Shown here: piece by piece, positions 52,767 through 61,655 of the stretch | Layout of the letters: every line of letters begins with the position of its first letter | How positions within the stretch are numbered: position 1 is the first letter of the stretch | Source: Planctomycetaceae bacterium | Lineage (GTDB): Bacteria; Planctomycetota; Planctomycetia; Planctomycetales; Planctomycetaceae | Assembly: GCA_018699955.1 (NCBI GenBank) | Contig: JABISG010000152.1 | Coordinates: 30,928 to 94,927 of the forward strand | Length of the DNA: 64,000 nucleotides | Direction: 5' to 3' | The notes under the pieces: generated by a model | The model's input: the letters and a program-made list of their open reading frames with translations, nothing else | What the model was told of the DNA's origin: nothing | The model's database searches: none | Position numbers and translations under genes: made by a program

Positions 52767-53555
52767 TCAAATCGTCATCGCCATGAACCCGCCATCGACG
52801 ACGATATTCTCACCCGTCAGAAAACTGCCGGCCGTTGGTGATGCCATCAGCAGAATGGCCCCCGCCAACTCTTCCGGCGATCCGAAGCGATCGGCGGGCG
52901 TGTGCCGCATGATGCTTTCGATGCGATCGGGTGTGAGCACCTTCTTGTTCTGTTCGGCTGGGAAAAATCCGGGCGAAAGGGCGTTCACACGGACGTTCTG
53001 CGGTGCCCATTCGCGGGCCAGATTCTGCGTGAGATTGATGACGGCAGCCTTGGTCGCCGCATAGGTGTAGACTCGAGACAACGCGGTCACCCCGCTGAGG
53101 GATGCGATGTTGATGATCGAACCGCCGGCTTCCGCTGCGAGCATCTGCTTGCCGAACACTTGGCAAGCGAGACGGACGCTGCGAAGATTGGTGTTCAGAA
53201 TCCGCTCCCATTCCTCATCCTCGATCTCCAGAAACGGCGTCGCCGAATTGATGCCGGCACCGTTCACAAGGACATCGCAATTGCGTCCATCGGCCGTCAT
53301 CTTCGAGGCAATCGCTTCCAGATCGTCGCGCGACGTCGAATCGGCGGCGACGAATTCCGCACTGCCACCGGCTGCGGAAATTCGAGACGCACATTCTTCA
53401 CCACGTTCGCCGTTTCGGCCGACAACGATCACGTGCGCTCCCGCGCCGGCCAGTGCGTCACTAAACGCCCCACCCAGCACGCCGGTGCCGCCAATCACAA
53501 CAGCCGTCTTGCCATCCAGCCCGAATAATTTCGTCAGGTACTCAGCAGAACTCAT
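52767..53555 (-). CDS. Short-chain dehydrogenase/reductase, gluconate 5-dehydrogenase-like
   Basis: The 262-residue protein has the SDR cofactor motif IGGTGVLGGA (20-29), the VNGAGIN strand (NNAG equivalent), the catalytic Ser in NIASLSG, the YAATK pair (YxxxK) and LTGENIVVDGG near the C-terminus. The RVNALSPGFFPAEQN segment and sequence style resemble gluconate 5-dehydrogenase or D-mannonate oxidoreductase type sugar-acid reductases. GGAAA lies about nine bases before ATG 53555. nadB starts 38 bases downstream, so co-transcription is possible. Confidence 0.92.
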   Translation of the reverse strand: MSSAEYLTKLFGLDGKTAVVIGGTGVLGGAFSDALAGAGAHVIVVGRNGERGEECASRISAAGGSAEFVAADSTSRDDLEAIASKMTADGRNCDVLVNGAGINSATPFLEIEDEEWERILNTNLRSVRLACQVFGKQMLAAEAGGSIINIASLSGVTALSRVYTYAATKAAVINLTQNLAREWAPQNVRVNALSPGFFPAEQNKKVLTPDRIESIMRHTPADRFGSPEELAGAILLMASPTAGSFLTGENIVVDGGFMAMTI

Positions 53556-53583
53556 TTATTAGTTTCCATTCGCTTAAGGCGAC

Positions 53584-53674
53584 GGGTGGCCGGGGCTGGA
53601 CCGAAGGGAAGCCCCGGATTGTGTGATGACTGACGATAACCGGGGCTTCGTAAAGACTCCAGCCCCGGCCACCC
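53584..53674. repeat. Nested long palindrome, family E
   Basis: The outer arms at 53584-53600 and 53658-53674 are perfect 17-base inverted repeats. The inner arms GAAGCCCCGG (53608-53617) and CCGGGGCTTC (53640-53649) are perfect too. The arms resemble families D and A in style. It lies upstream of the SDR gene and may also terminate the opposite gene. Confidence 0.8.
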
Positions 53675-53702
53675 CAACGACTAAGTTATCCAGCGTCTTG
53701 TG

Positions 53703-54407
53703 TTACCAAGGCGTTGACTGCCACGATTTGTCCCCATGCCAGTCTGAGTCCGTATACCATCGGATGTTGGTGAATCTGCCTTCGTTGCAGTTTAGCCAAT
53801 ACGACACGACATTGCCGACGCCACGATCACCGAGGTCATTCTTTAACGGATATTCGATATGCCATTCGGAGGCAGAGTCTGGAATGGAAGCGAATAAGAT
53901 TGGATGAAAATGGTCCTCGTACCATGCGAATTCAAGGGATGACGCATTGGCGGATGATCGAATCGTCTTGGTCTTGAACTGACGCCATTCGTTATTTTGG
54001 GAAGCGAGATGGTTTATGAATTCTTTGGCTAGCTGTTGTGATGAATCAGTGGCGGGCGTACCAATGATGGTTATTCGGACGTGATTTCGGATTACAGGTA
54101 TGATTTGGGACGGCGGTTCAATATCGCATATCCTGCGTAGGTCAAGTTCAGCCAAGCGGCGGAGAACATCAGGATCATTGCCCCGATACCGGATGCACTC
54201 GAATTCGGCCATCCACGCAGTGCCGATCATGTCCGTTGTTTCGGCTCCCGATTGCGGTTGGCGACAGACATAGCAGTGGTTGTCGCCATCGTAAGCAAAG
54301 TGGTGTGGCGCTTCCTGCATTGGGACGTCACACGCGGTGCAACAGCCGTTTTCGACGTAAAATGGACCACTCACGTTCTTTGGATGTGGCTGGATTGGCT
54401 CAGACAT
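53703..54407 (-). CDS. Ferredoxin-like N-terminal domain protein, function unknown
   Basis: The 234-residue protein begins GPFYVENGCCTACDVPMQEA and continues to DGDNHCYVCRQ, so Cys22, 23, 26, 45 and 48 cluster in the first 50 residues in the manner of a small Fe-S or zinc domain. The rest (about 55-234) has no motif I recognise (WRQFKTKTIRSSANAS, YEDHFHPILFASIPD). ATG 54407 is preferred. It lies 37 bases downstream of mqnD on the same strand, so co-transcription with menaquinone synthesis is likely, but no functional link is proved. Confidence 0.75.
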   Translation of the reverse strand: MSEPIQPHPKNVSGPFYVENGCCTACDVPMQEAPHHFAYDGDNHCYVCRQPQSGAETTDMIGTAWMAEFECIRYRGNDPDVLRRLAELDLRRICDIEPPSQIIPVIRNHVRITIIGTPATDSSQQLAKEFINHLASQNNEWRQFKTKTIRSSANASSLEFAWYEDHFHPILFASIPDSASEWHIEYPLKNDLGDRGVGNVVSYWLNCNEGRFTNIRWYTDSDWHGDKSWQSTPW

Positions 54408-54444
54408 TGTGCTGTCGTTCTTGCTACAAAACAACTTTCAAGCA

Positions 54445-55299
54445 TCAACCAATAAACTCCAATTTCACCGGGTTGGGAATAATGCCCGCCTTGTAACCGC
54501 GATCGAGCAACGTGGCGACCGCTTCGCGGCCGCGTTCACCGAAGTCGAGCGTCCAGTCGTTCACGTACATGCCGACAAAGCGATCGGCTTTCGAGTGATC
54601 CAGATTGCGACCGTATTGCAAGGCGTACTCTAACGCCTCCTCGCGATGTTCGAGGCCGTAGCGAATGCTCTCCTTCAACAGCACCGTCACTTCGTCCATT
54701 GCTTTCGTGCCCAGGTCTTTGCGGATGGCGTTGGCGCCCAACGGCAGCGGCAGCCCCGTTTCGTCGTGCCACCAGCAACCCAAGTCGACGATTAACTTCA
54801 GCCCCTGATCGGCATAGGTCAGTTGTCCCTCGTGAATTATCAGGCCGGCATCAACCTTGCCCGCTTCCACCAGATTGAGAATCTCGTCGAAAGAGTGCAC
54901 CTCGTGTTTGAAGTCGTCTCCCAGCAGCAGTTTCAGCGTGAGAAACGCGGTGGTCATTTCACCGGGAATGGCAATTGTCTTGCCACGCAGCCCCTCAATG
55001 CCAAGTGCTTCGCGAGCGACGACCATCGGCCCGTAATTATCGCCGATGCTTGCCCCGCAGGCGCACAACGCGTAATTGTCGGTCATGTAGGCATAACCGT
55101 GCAGGCTGACGGCGGTCAGTTCAAGCTCCGCTTTCAGAGCGCGACGATTCAGCGTTTCAATGTCTTGCAGCGTATGCGTGAAGACGTAATTGCCCGTGTC
55201 AATTTTGTCGTTCGCCAACGCGTGGAACATGAAGGCGTCGTCGGGATCGGGGCTATGCCCCACGTGAATTTGCGTTTTGACGTCTGACGTGGTCGTCAT
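54445..55299 (-). CDS. mqnD: 1,4-dihydroxy-6-naphthoate synthase (futalosine menaquinone pathway)
   Basis: The 284-residue protein has the MqnD signature HSPDPDDAFMFHAL at its start, LQDIETLNRRAL, the YALCACGASIGDNYGP loop and GLPLPLGANAIRKDLG. The fold is that of a periplasmic binding protein but acts as an enzyme, cyclising cyclic dehypoxanthine futalosine late in the futalosine route to menaquinone. ATG 55299 is preferred because AGAGGA lies twelve bases upstream; the frame extends to 55311. No other mqn genes are here. A ferredoxin-like gene follows after 37 bases. Confidence 0.9.
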   Translation of the reverse strand: MTTTSDVKTQIHVGHSPDPDDAFMFHALANDKIDTGNYVFTHTLQDIETLNRRALKAELELTAVSLHGYAYMTDNYALCACGASIGDNYGPMVVAREALGIEGLRGKTIAIPGEMTTAFLTLKLLLGDDFKHEVHSFDEILNLVEAGKVDAGLIIHEGQLTYADQGLKLIVDLGCWWHDETGLPLPLGANAIRKDLGTKAMDEVTVLLKESIRYGLEHREEALEYALQYGRNLDHSKADRFVGMYVNDWTLDFGERGREAVATLLDRGYKAGIIPNPVKLEFIG

Positions 55300-55565
55300 C
55301 GAACTGCACATCCTCTTATTTCAAGTGTCGTTTTAGATTCGCGAATTCCCCGGAAAACTACACTCTCGCCTGGGTGGAAAGTTGGGGAATCGCCCCAGAG
55401 TATCCGCGTCAACTCGGCTTCGCAAGCTTGGCTGAATACCTCTGATCCGCCGTCGCAAGCGTCCGTTGATCCATTCTAGGCAGATCAACTAAGATGGACC
55501 ACCGGCGAGTCGTATCTTTCGCCGTTCGGTCTTCCTTTGTCCGTTTCGCGGAGCCGACGCCGAAG

Positions 55566-57479
55566 ATGATCTTGCTTTCCGCCCAACGGCTGTCGCGGCA
55601 ATTCGACACCGATCCGATCTTTCACGATGTCACGTTCGACGTGCGCAGCGGTGAACGAATCGGTCTGGTCGGCCCCAACGGCACTGGCAAAACAACGCTG
55701 ATGCGGATCATTGCGGGGTTGGATCACGCCGACGTCGGTGATCTCAATCGGCATAATTCGGCTGAAATCGCCTTGTTGGAGCAGCGGGCCGAGTTCTCCG
55801 CTGACCGCACGCTGATCGACGAAGCCAAATCCGGGTTGTCGCATCTGTACGAAATGCAGGCGAATGCCGCCGACGTTGCCGATCGCATCGCCGACGAGCG
55901 TGACCCCGCACAACAGGAGCGGTTAAGCCAGCAGTACGATCATCTGCAAGAGGAACTGCATCGCCTCGGCGGTTACAACATCGATCATCGCGTCGATGAA
56001 GTGCTGACGGGGTTGGGATTCGCGCCGGATCAATACGACCGACCACTGCAACACTTCAGTGGTGGGGAGCAGAGCCGGGCGTTGCTCGCGCGAATGCTGT
56101 TGCAGAATCCGTCGCTGATGCTGCTGGACGAACCGACCAACCATCTCGACATCGCGGCCACCGAGTGGCTGGAGTCGTTCTTGTCACGCTGCGATCAGGC
56201 GATGATCATTGTCAGCCACGATCGGTATTTTCTCGACCGGGTGACCCAGCGCACATTGGAATTGCATGGTGGCCGACTGAGCGATTACCCCGGAAACTTT
56301 ACCGCCTACTGGAAACTTCGCGAAGAGCGTAACAAGGTCCTTCAACGCGGGCATGAGAAACAGAGCGAAGAAATCGCACGTACAGAGAATTTCATTCGCC
56401 GCAACAAATCCGGACAAAAACATGCGCAGGCAGCCGACCGCGAGAAGAAACTCGAACGGATGCAGAATGATCGCATCGAATTGCAGAAGAGTTTCGGCGA
56501 AGTTTCGATGGATTTCGGAGAGGCGACGCGCACCGGCGATTGGGTGATCGATGCCGCGGAAGTCAGCAAGGGGTTCGATTCGCCGTTGTTTTCCGATTTC
56601 ACATTACGAATCGAGCGGGAAGATCGGGTTGGTATTCTGGGGCCAAACGGTAGTGGCAAAACGACGCTGCTTCGCACATTGCTGGGGGAGCTTTCACCCG
56701 ACAGCGGAACCGTCCGTCACGGCACCGGCGTGAAAATCGGCTACTTCGATCAGCAACTGGAATCGGTCGATCAGAACGTCGATGCCATCGAAGCCATTCG
56801 GCCGCCCGATGCACCTGATGTGAAGCCCGCGCAGTTGCGAAAGCTGTTGGCGCGGTTTGGGGTTCGCGGCGATCTCGCGTTGCAGAAGGTCGGCCACATG
56901 AGCGGCGGCGAGAAGTGCAAGGTGGCGTTAGCAAAGGTGGCCGCCCAAAACGTCAACCTGCTCGTACTCGACGAACCGACAAATCATCTGGATCTGTGGG
57001 CACGCGATTCACTGGAAGAGGCGCTGGCACGGTTCGAGGGAACGCTGCTCTTCGTCAGCCACGACCGCTATTTCCTCGACCGCGTGGCGCGTGTTGTCAT
57101 CGTGTTGGAACCGGAACGCTGGCGACATTTCGAGGGGAATTACTCCGCATTCGTCGCATTCATGCAGAACCGCGAGCGAGAGATAAAATTGTCTCAACCG
57201 ACCGTCAGCGAATCTCGTACTGCAAAGCGATCAACGGCAGGGGGAGAGAAGAGCGGTCGGCAGAATACGCGGAAATTTCCCTACCGCAAAGCCGAAGACC
57301 TGGAGCAGGAGATTGCCGACAGCGAGGAGCGGATCGTGGAATTGGAGGCAAGCCTCGCCGATCCCGAAGTCCACCGCGATGGGCGACGGATGGCGGAAAT
57401 CACAGCCGAATATGACAAGGCGAAATTGAAACTCGAATCGCTCTATGCGCACTGGGAAGAAGCGGTCGAGTTGAATTGA
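55566..57479 (+). CDS. ABC-F family ATPase (Uup-like)
   Basis: A 637-residue soluble protein with two ABC domains and no membrane helices. The first has Walker A GPNGTGKTT (36-44), signature FSGGEQSRALLA and DEPTNHLD; the second has GPNGSGKTT (near 359) with MSGGEKCKVALA and DEPTNHLD. The linker between them is helical and charged, and a C-terminal coiled coil (YRKAEDLEQEIADSEERIVE) resembles the DNA-binding tail of Uup. ABC-F proteins act on ribosomes to ease translation or antibiotic stress. ATG 55566 is preferred over an in-frame ATG at 55494. Convergent with the LecA-like gene. Confidence 0.94.
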   Translation: MILLSAQRLSRQFDTDPIFHDVTFDVRSGERIGLVGPNGTGKTTLMRIIAGLDHADVGDLNRHNSAEIALLEQRAEFSADRTLIDEAKSGLSHLYEMQANAADVADRIADERDPAQQERLSQQYDHLQEELHRLGGYNIDHRVDEVLTGLGFAPDQYDRPLQHFSGGEQSRALLARMLLQNPSLMLLDEPTNHLDIAATEWLESFLSRCDQAMIIVSHDRYFLDRVTQRTLELHGGRLSDYPGNFTAYWKLREERNKVLQRGHEKQSEEIARTENFIRRNKSGQKHAQAADREKKLERMQNDRIELQKSFGEVSMDFGEATRTGDWVIDAAEVSKGFDSPLFSDFTLRIEREDRVGILGPNGSGKTTLLRTLLGELSPDSGTVRHGTGVKIGYFDQQLESVDQNVDAIEAIRPPDAPDVKPAQLRKLLARFGVRGDLALQKVGHMSGGEKCKVALAKVAAQNVNLLVLDEPTNHLDLWARDSLEEALARFEGTLLFVSHDRYFLDRVARVVIVLEPERWRHFEGNYSAFVAFMQNREREIKLSQPTVSESRTAKRSTAGGEKSGRQNTRKFPYRKAEDLEQEIADSEERIVELEASLADPEVHRDGRRMAEITAEYDKAKLKLESLYAHWEEAVELN

Positions 57480-57526
57480 GGGGCCTTTGCCATACGATCC
57501 GCACCCAAGTAGCACCGACGGCATTC

Positions 57527-58237
57527 TCAATTCTGTGCGACGTTTCCACCCAGACGAACTGAAATCCGCCCGGTACATTTACTGCCGGCCGGCGCGTTCA
57601 CTCGCAGGTAGAGCAGGCCGTCGTTTCGTGGAGTGAAGTTGCGGCCACCACCAACGGCAAACGGTTTGCCCGGCTTTCCATTGGCGACAACCAGCCCCAT
57701 CAGCGCGCCGCAGCGGACGTCGCCCGCCAAATCGGTTTTTGTGGGGTCGGCCACCGAAAAACCGGTCGGTCCCACCTGCAGGCTGGCTTGAAATATGTAG
57801 GACCCGGTGGCTTGAATTCGAACCGGTTTCCCCTTGCTCACCCGCGCCAACGGGACTCCCCAGCCGGTGCTGGTATCGACGACGACATCAAACGCGTTGG
57901 CCGACAGAATCGCTTCGTCAATTTGCTTGATTCGTTCGCGAATGTCCTTCGCCTGCGGATTCAGCCGCGACAACACGCCGTAAACCTGCCGCGCTTTCTC
58001 CAAGTCGCCCGCTTTTTCATAGTCGCGTGCCAGGGCGGTTGAGTCCCTTGAAAAGTCGGCTTGTAGTTTCAGGGCGCGGACGTCGAGCGTCTTGACATTA
58101 CCGGGCTTCTTCGTCGTCTTGGGACTCTTGCCCTTCGACTGAGCTTGCGCTTGGGGAAGCGTCTCGTGCGACGTCACCAGGCAAATGCCCACGAAACAAA
58201 TCAAAGCCATTCCTGCGGTCAACAGGGACTTGTGCAT
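57527..58237 (-). CDS. Secreted protein with LecA-like beta-sandwich domain
   Basis: The 236-residue protein has a signal peptide (MHKSLLTAGMALICFVGICL), a short TPR-like helical region (RDYEKAGDLEKARQVYGVLS, near 70-90) and a C-terminal beta domain. The latter (STGWGVPLARVSKGKPVRIQ, then GGGRNFTPRNDGLLYLRVNA) resembles the PA-IL/LecA galactose-binding fold common in planctomycete secreted proteins. Sugar binding is possible, not certain. AAGGAG precedes ATG 58237. Divergent from the WD40-Gfo fusion gene. Confidence 0.75.
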   Translation of the reverse strand: MHKSLLTAGMALICFVGICLVTSHETLPQAQAQSKGKSPKTTKKPGNVKTLDVRALKLQADFSRDSTALARDYEKAGDLEKARQVYGVLSRLNPQAKDIRERIKQIDEAILSANAFDVVVDTSTGWGVPLARVSKGKPVRIQATGSYIFQASLQVGPTGFSVADPTKTDLAGDVRCGALMGLVVANGKPGKPFAVGGGRNFTPRNDGLLYLRVNAPAGSKCTGRISVRLGGNVAQN

Positions 58238-58496
58238 CTTCGACTCCTTGTATCGATCGGTCTGCGCCGTTCGGTTTTACTGTCGGTTTCTTCCAATTTA
58301 ACGGCTCCGCGTAGAACGAAGCAACAGCACATTGTTGCAACCGACGGTTCTTTTGGGATAATCGATTCTAACAGCATGGGCAAGCTGCGGCGGCGTTGCC
58401 GATTCGATTCGTTGCCGGCTGTGTTTGCCCCGTGCAGATTGTCCTTATCGTATTTTTCCTGAAACTCAAACGACCGCATAATCAAGGAGTGGACTG

Positions 58497-60566
58497 ATGA
58501 CGTCCCGAAGACTTTTTCAGGGTGGCGCGCTTGCCATCGCTTGCCTGCTGGCCGTTGTCTCGGCTCACCAATCGGGAACGGCGCAGGACGGAAAACGTCC
58601 ACAGCCCAAAGCGAAAGCCAAACCCGCCGTGAATCCGATTGCGCAGCTGGGCGGATTCTCCGACTGGGTGACCAGCATCGAGTTTTCCCCGAACGGCAAC
58701 AAACTCGCCGCCGGCACGTTCGATGCGGTCAAGGTCTTCGACGCGAAGACGCGGAAGCTTGAGAAGACGTTGAAAGCCAAAGGGTTCGTCAAAGCCGTCT
58801 CGTTTTCACGCGACGGCAAACTGTTGGCAGCGGGCGGGTACCAGGGAGCGACTTTGTGGGAGACCGATGGCTTTTCCGCCGTCCGCCAATTGAAGGGACA
58901 CCGCGGTTACGTGACCGGCGTTGCCTTTTCGCCCGACGGCAAGCGGCTGGTAACATCAAGCGAAGATGAATCGATTCGTATTTGGAATACGGAATCGGGC
59001 AAGGAAGAATTGGCGATTCGCGGACACTCCTACCCCGTGATGGACGTCGTCTTTTCGCCCGACGGCAAACTGATCGCCAGTGTCGCCGGCGACGAAACTC
59101 GAGTCACCAAACCGGGTGAAGTCAAAATCTGGGACGCGGCGACCGGAGAAGAAAAACTCAATCTTGTCGAACATGAAAAGGCGGCAACCAGTGTCGCCTT
59201 CTCCCGTGACGGAAAGTACCTCGCATCCACCGGCGAAGATGAAAAAGTGAATCTGTACGAAGTCGCGACCGGCAAGGCGCTCGGTTATTACAACGGTCAC
59301 GCACGGCCGACCAACGATGTGCTGTTTACCGGCGAGGGCGAAATCGTCATCAGCGCTGCCGGCGGCCGCGCCAAAGGCAAACACGACGTCAAAGTTTGGG
59401 AACGTGCCGGCGGAGACGAGCGGGCAACGCTTTCCGGTCACAAAGGACAAGTTGCCTGCGTGGCCTTGTCGCCCGATGGCAAAACGCTTGTGAGCGGTGG
59501 ATATGATAAAGCGGTGCTGTTGTGGGACATTTCCAAGGTGCTGGCAAAGCCGGCCGCCGAAGCGGTTGCAATTGCCGACGTAATTGCTGTGGAAGCACCG
59601 GAGCCGAAAGCTGAACCGGCGACGAAAGTGATCCGCGCGGGAATCATCGGTCTCGACACATCGCACGTCCTCGCATTCACCAAACTCTTGAACGACGAAA
59701 AGGCAGACGCAGATATCGCGAATTGTCGCGTGGTGGCCGCCTATCCCAAGGGAAGCCCCGACATTGTTTCCAGCACCAGCCGCGTGCCGAAGTACACCGA
59801 GCAGATGAAGGAAATGGGCGTCGAAATCGTCGATTCCATCGAAGCGATGTTGGAAAAAGTTGACGTCGTATTGTTGGAGACCAACGACGGTCGGCCGCAC
59901 TTCGACCAGTTGCTTCCCGTACTCAAAGCGGGTAAGCCGGTGTTCATCGACAAACCGATTGCCGGCTCGCTGACCGATGCGGTGGCAATCTTCGAGGCAG
60001 GCAAGAAGTACAACGTGCCGCTGTTCTCTTCCTCGTCGCTGCGATTCAGCGAAGGAGCGCAGGCTCTGCGGAACGGATCAGCCGGCGACATTCTCGGCTG
60101 CGACGCCTACAGTCCCTGTTCGCTCGAAGCGACGCATCCCGATTTGTTCTGGTACGGCATTCATGGTGTTGAAACGCTGTTCACTGTGATGGGCGCCGGC
60201 TGCAAAACCGTCACGCGTTCCAGCACGCCCGATTTGGACGTTGTCGTCGGTACCTGGGACGGCGGACGCATCGGCACGTTCCGCGGCATTCGCAAAGGAA
60301 AAGGCGGATACGGCGGCACAGCATTCGGCACCAAGGGAATCGTTCCCGTCGGTTCGTATGGCGGATATCGGCCGTTGCTGGTCGAAATCGTCAAGTTCTT
60401 CCGCACAGGAATAGTGCCGGTTGCCGAGCAGGAAACGCTCGAAATTTACGCCTTCATGGAAGCGGCCGACGAAAGCAAACGTCGCAAAGGCGTTCCGGTC
60501 ACGTTGCAGGAAGTGCTGACAAAAGCCCGCAAGGAAGCCGCCGACAAACTGGCGAAACTGAAGTAG
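58497..60566 (+). CDS. Fusion of a seven-blade WD40 propeller with a Gfo/Idh/MocA oxidoreductase, secreted
   Basis: A 689-residue secreted protein with a signal peptide (MTSRRLFQGGALAIACLLAV). Residues about 50-355 form seven WD40 repeats, enough for one propeller (blades end in VKVFD, ATLWE, IRIWN, VKIWD, VNLYE, VKVWE, VLLWD). An Ala/Pro-rich linker is followed at about 378-685 by a Gfo/Idh/MocA domain: RAGIIGLDTSHVLAF as a divergent Rossmann motif, FIDKPIAGS with catalytic-type Lys, and SSSSLRFSE. The combination is unusual. AAGGAG is six bases before ATG 58497. An amidohydrolase and a DUF1080 gene follow within 100 bases each, suggesting one operon for sugar-derivative breakdown. Confidence 0.9.
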   Translation: MTSRRLFQGGALAIACLLAVVSAHQSGTAQDGKRPQPKAKAKPAVNPIAQLGGFSDWVTSIEFSPNGNKLAAGTFDAVKVFDAKTRKLEKTLKAKGFVKAVSFSRDGKLLAAGGYQGATLWETDGFSAVRQLKGHRGYVTGVAFSPDGKRLVTSSEDESIRIWNTESGKEELAIRGHSYPVMDVVFSPDGKLIASVAGDETRVTKPGEVKIWDAATGEEKLNLVEHEKAATSVAFSRDGKYLASTGEDEKVNLYEVATGKALGYYNGHARPTNDVLFTGEGEIVISAAGGRAKGKHDVKVWERAGGDERATLSGHKGQVACVALSPDGKTLVSGGYDKAVLLWDISKVLAKPAAEAVAIADVIAVEAPEPKAEPATKVIRAGIIGLDTSHVLAFTKLLNDEKADADIANCRVVAAYPKGSPDIVSSTSRVPKYTEQMKEMGVEIVDSIEAMLEKVDVVLLETNDGRPHFDQLLPVLKAGKPVFIDKPIAGSLTDAVAIFEAGKKYNVPLFSSSSLRFSEGAQALRNGSAGDILGCDAYSPCSLEATHPDLFWYGIHGVETLFTVMGAGCKTVTRSSTPDLDVVVGTWDGGRIGTFRGIRKGKGGYGGTAFGTKGIVPVGSYGGYRPLLVEIVKFFRTGIVPVAEQETLEIYAFMEAADESKRRKGVPVTLQEVLTKARKEAADKLAKLK

Positions 60567-60648
60567 CCCGGTTAGCCGCGACCCAGAGGGGAGCGCGAAT
60601 CCTCGGTGCACAATTCAGCAACTGTTGTAGGAATCGGAGAATCCCCCT

Positions 60649-61590
60649 GTGTCGTCAATTTCGAATCGCCGAGACTTTCTCAAAACGACCGGCTTGGCAA
60701 CTGCCGGTCTCTGTGCAATTCCGGGCATGACTGTCGCAGGAGATGCAGATACCGTTCCGGTAGTCGATACGCACCTGCATTGTTTTGCCGGCGAGAAGAA
60801 CAAACGCTTTCCCTATCATGCCCGCGCACCATACCGGCCGGAAGCGGCGGCGACCCCGGCGCATTTGTTGAAATGCATGGACGGTGCCGGTGTTGATTAT
60901 GCGGTGGTCGTGCATCCGGAGCCGTATCAGGACGATCACCGTTATCTGGAACATTGTCTTAATGCCGGCAAGAACCGGCTGAAAGGTACGTGCCTGTTCT
61001 TTTGCGACCGGCCGGGTTCTCTCGACAAGATGGCGGGGCTGGTGAAGCGGCAACCCGATCGCATTATTGCCGCCCGTTTGCATGCCTACGCGCCGGGGCG
61101 TCTGCCGCCGTTCGATCGGCCGGATCTGATTCGCAATTTATGGAAGACCGCCGCCGGCCTGGGATTGGCGATGCAGCTGCATTTCGAGCCGCGCTATGCG
61201 GCGGCGATTGAGCCGTATATCAAGGAGTTCCCCAAGACAACCGTCATCATCGACCATCTGGGGCGTCCGTTTCAGGGGACGCCGAAGGAACATGCGGTGG
61301 TTGTTCGCTGGTCACGGTTTGACAACACAATTATGAAGATCGCGTCGCTACCGTCACAGGATCGTTACCCACACCGAAAGATCGCACCGGTCATCAAACA
61401 GTTGACCGACGCCTACGGAGCCGAGCGGATGATTTACGGTGGCGGCTTCAATGCACAGGCAACTCCTCAGTCTTACCGGATGTACCGCGACCGAGTCGCC
61501 GGTTTGCTCACCCATCTCTCGGCCGGCGACCGTTCGAAAATCCTCGGCGGAACCGCAGCCCGCATTTATGGTTTCAACACAACAACCTGA
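60649..61590 (+). CDS. Tat-exported amidohydrolase family (TIM-barrel) protein
   Basis: The 313-residue protein carries a Tat signal (SNRRDFLKTTG) and an amidohydrolase-2-like barrel with DTHLHCF (metal-binding His42 and His44), VVHPEPY, MQLHFEP and IIDHLGRPF as further ligand strands. Family members hydrolyse or decarboxylate lactones or aromatic and sugar acids. The metal-binding Asp usual at the end appears replaced in IYGGGFNAQATPQ (GSDFP motif missing). The start is GTG 60649, preceded by GGAG. It lies 82 bases after the WD40-Gfo gene and 65 before the DUF1080 gene. Confidence 0.87.
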   Translation: MSSISNRRDFLKTTGLATAGLCAIPGMTVAGDADTVPVVDTHLHCFAGEKNKRFPYHARAPYRPEAAATPAHLLKCMDGAGVDYAVVVHPEPYQDDHRYLEHCLNAGKNRLKGTCLFFCDRPGSLDKMAGLVKRQPDRIIAARLHAYAPGRLPPFDRPDLIRNLWKTAAGLGLAMQLHFEPRYAAAIEPYIKEFPKTTVIIDHLGRPFQGTPKEHAVVVRWSRFDNTIMKIASLPSQDRYPHRKIAPVIKQLTDAYGAERMIYGGGFNAQATPQSYRMYRDRVAGLLTHLSAGDRSKILGGTAARIYGFNTTT

Positions 61591-61655
61591 GCTTCCTGGA
61601 AATCACAGACGTTCCTCTGAAACGACAACCACACCACAACCAAAGGACTCACAAC

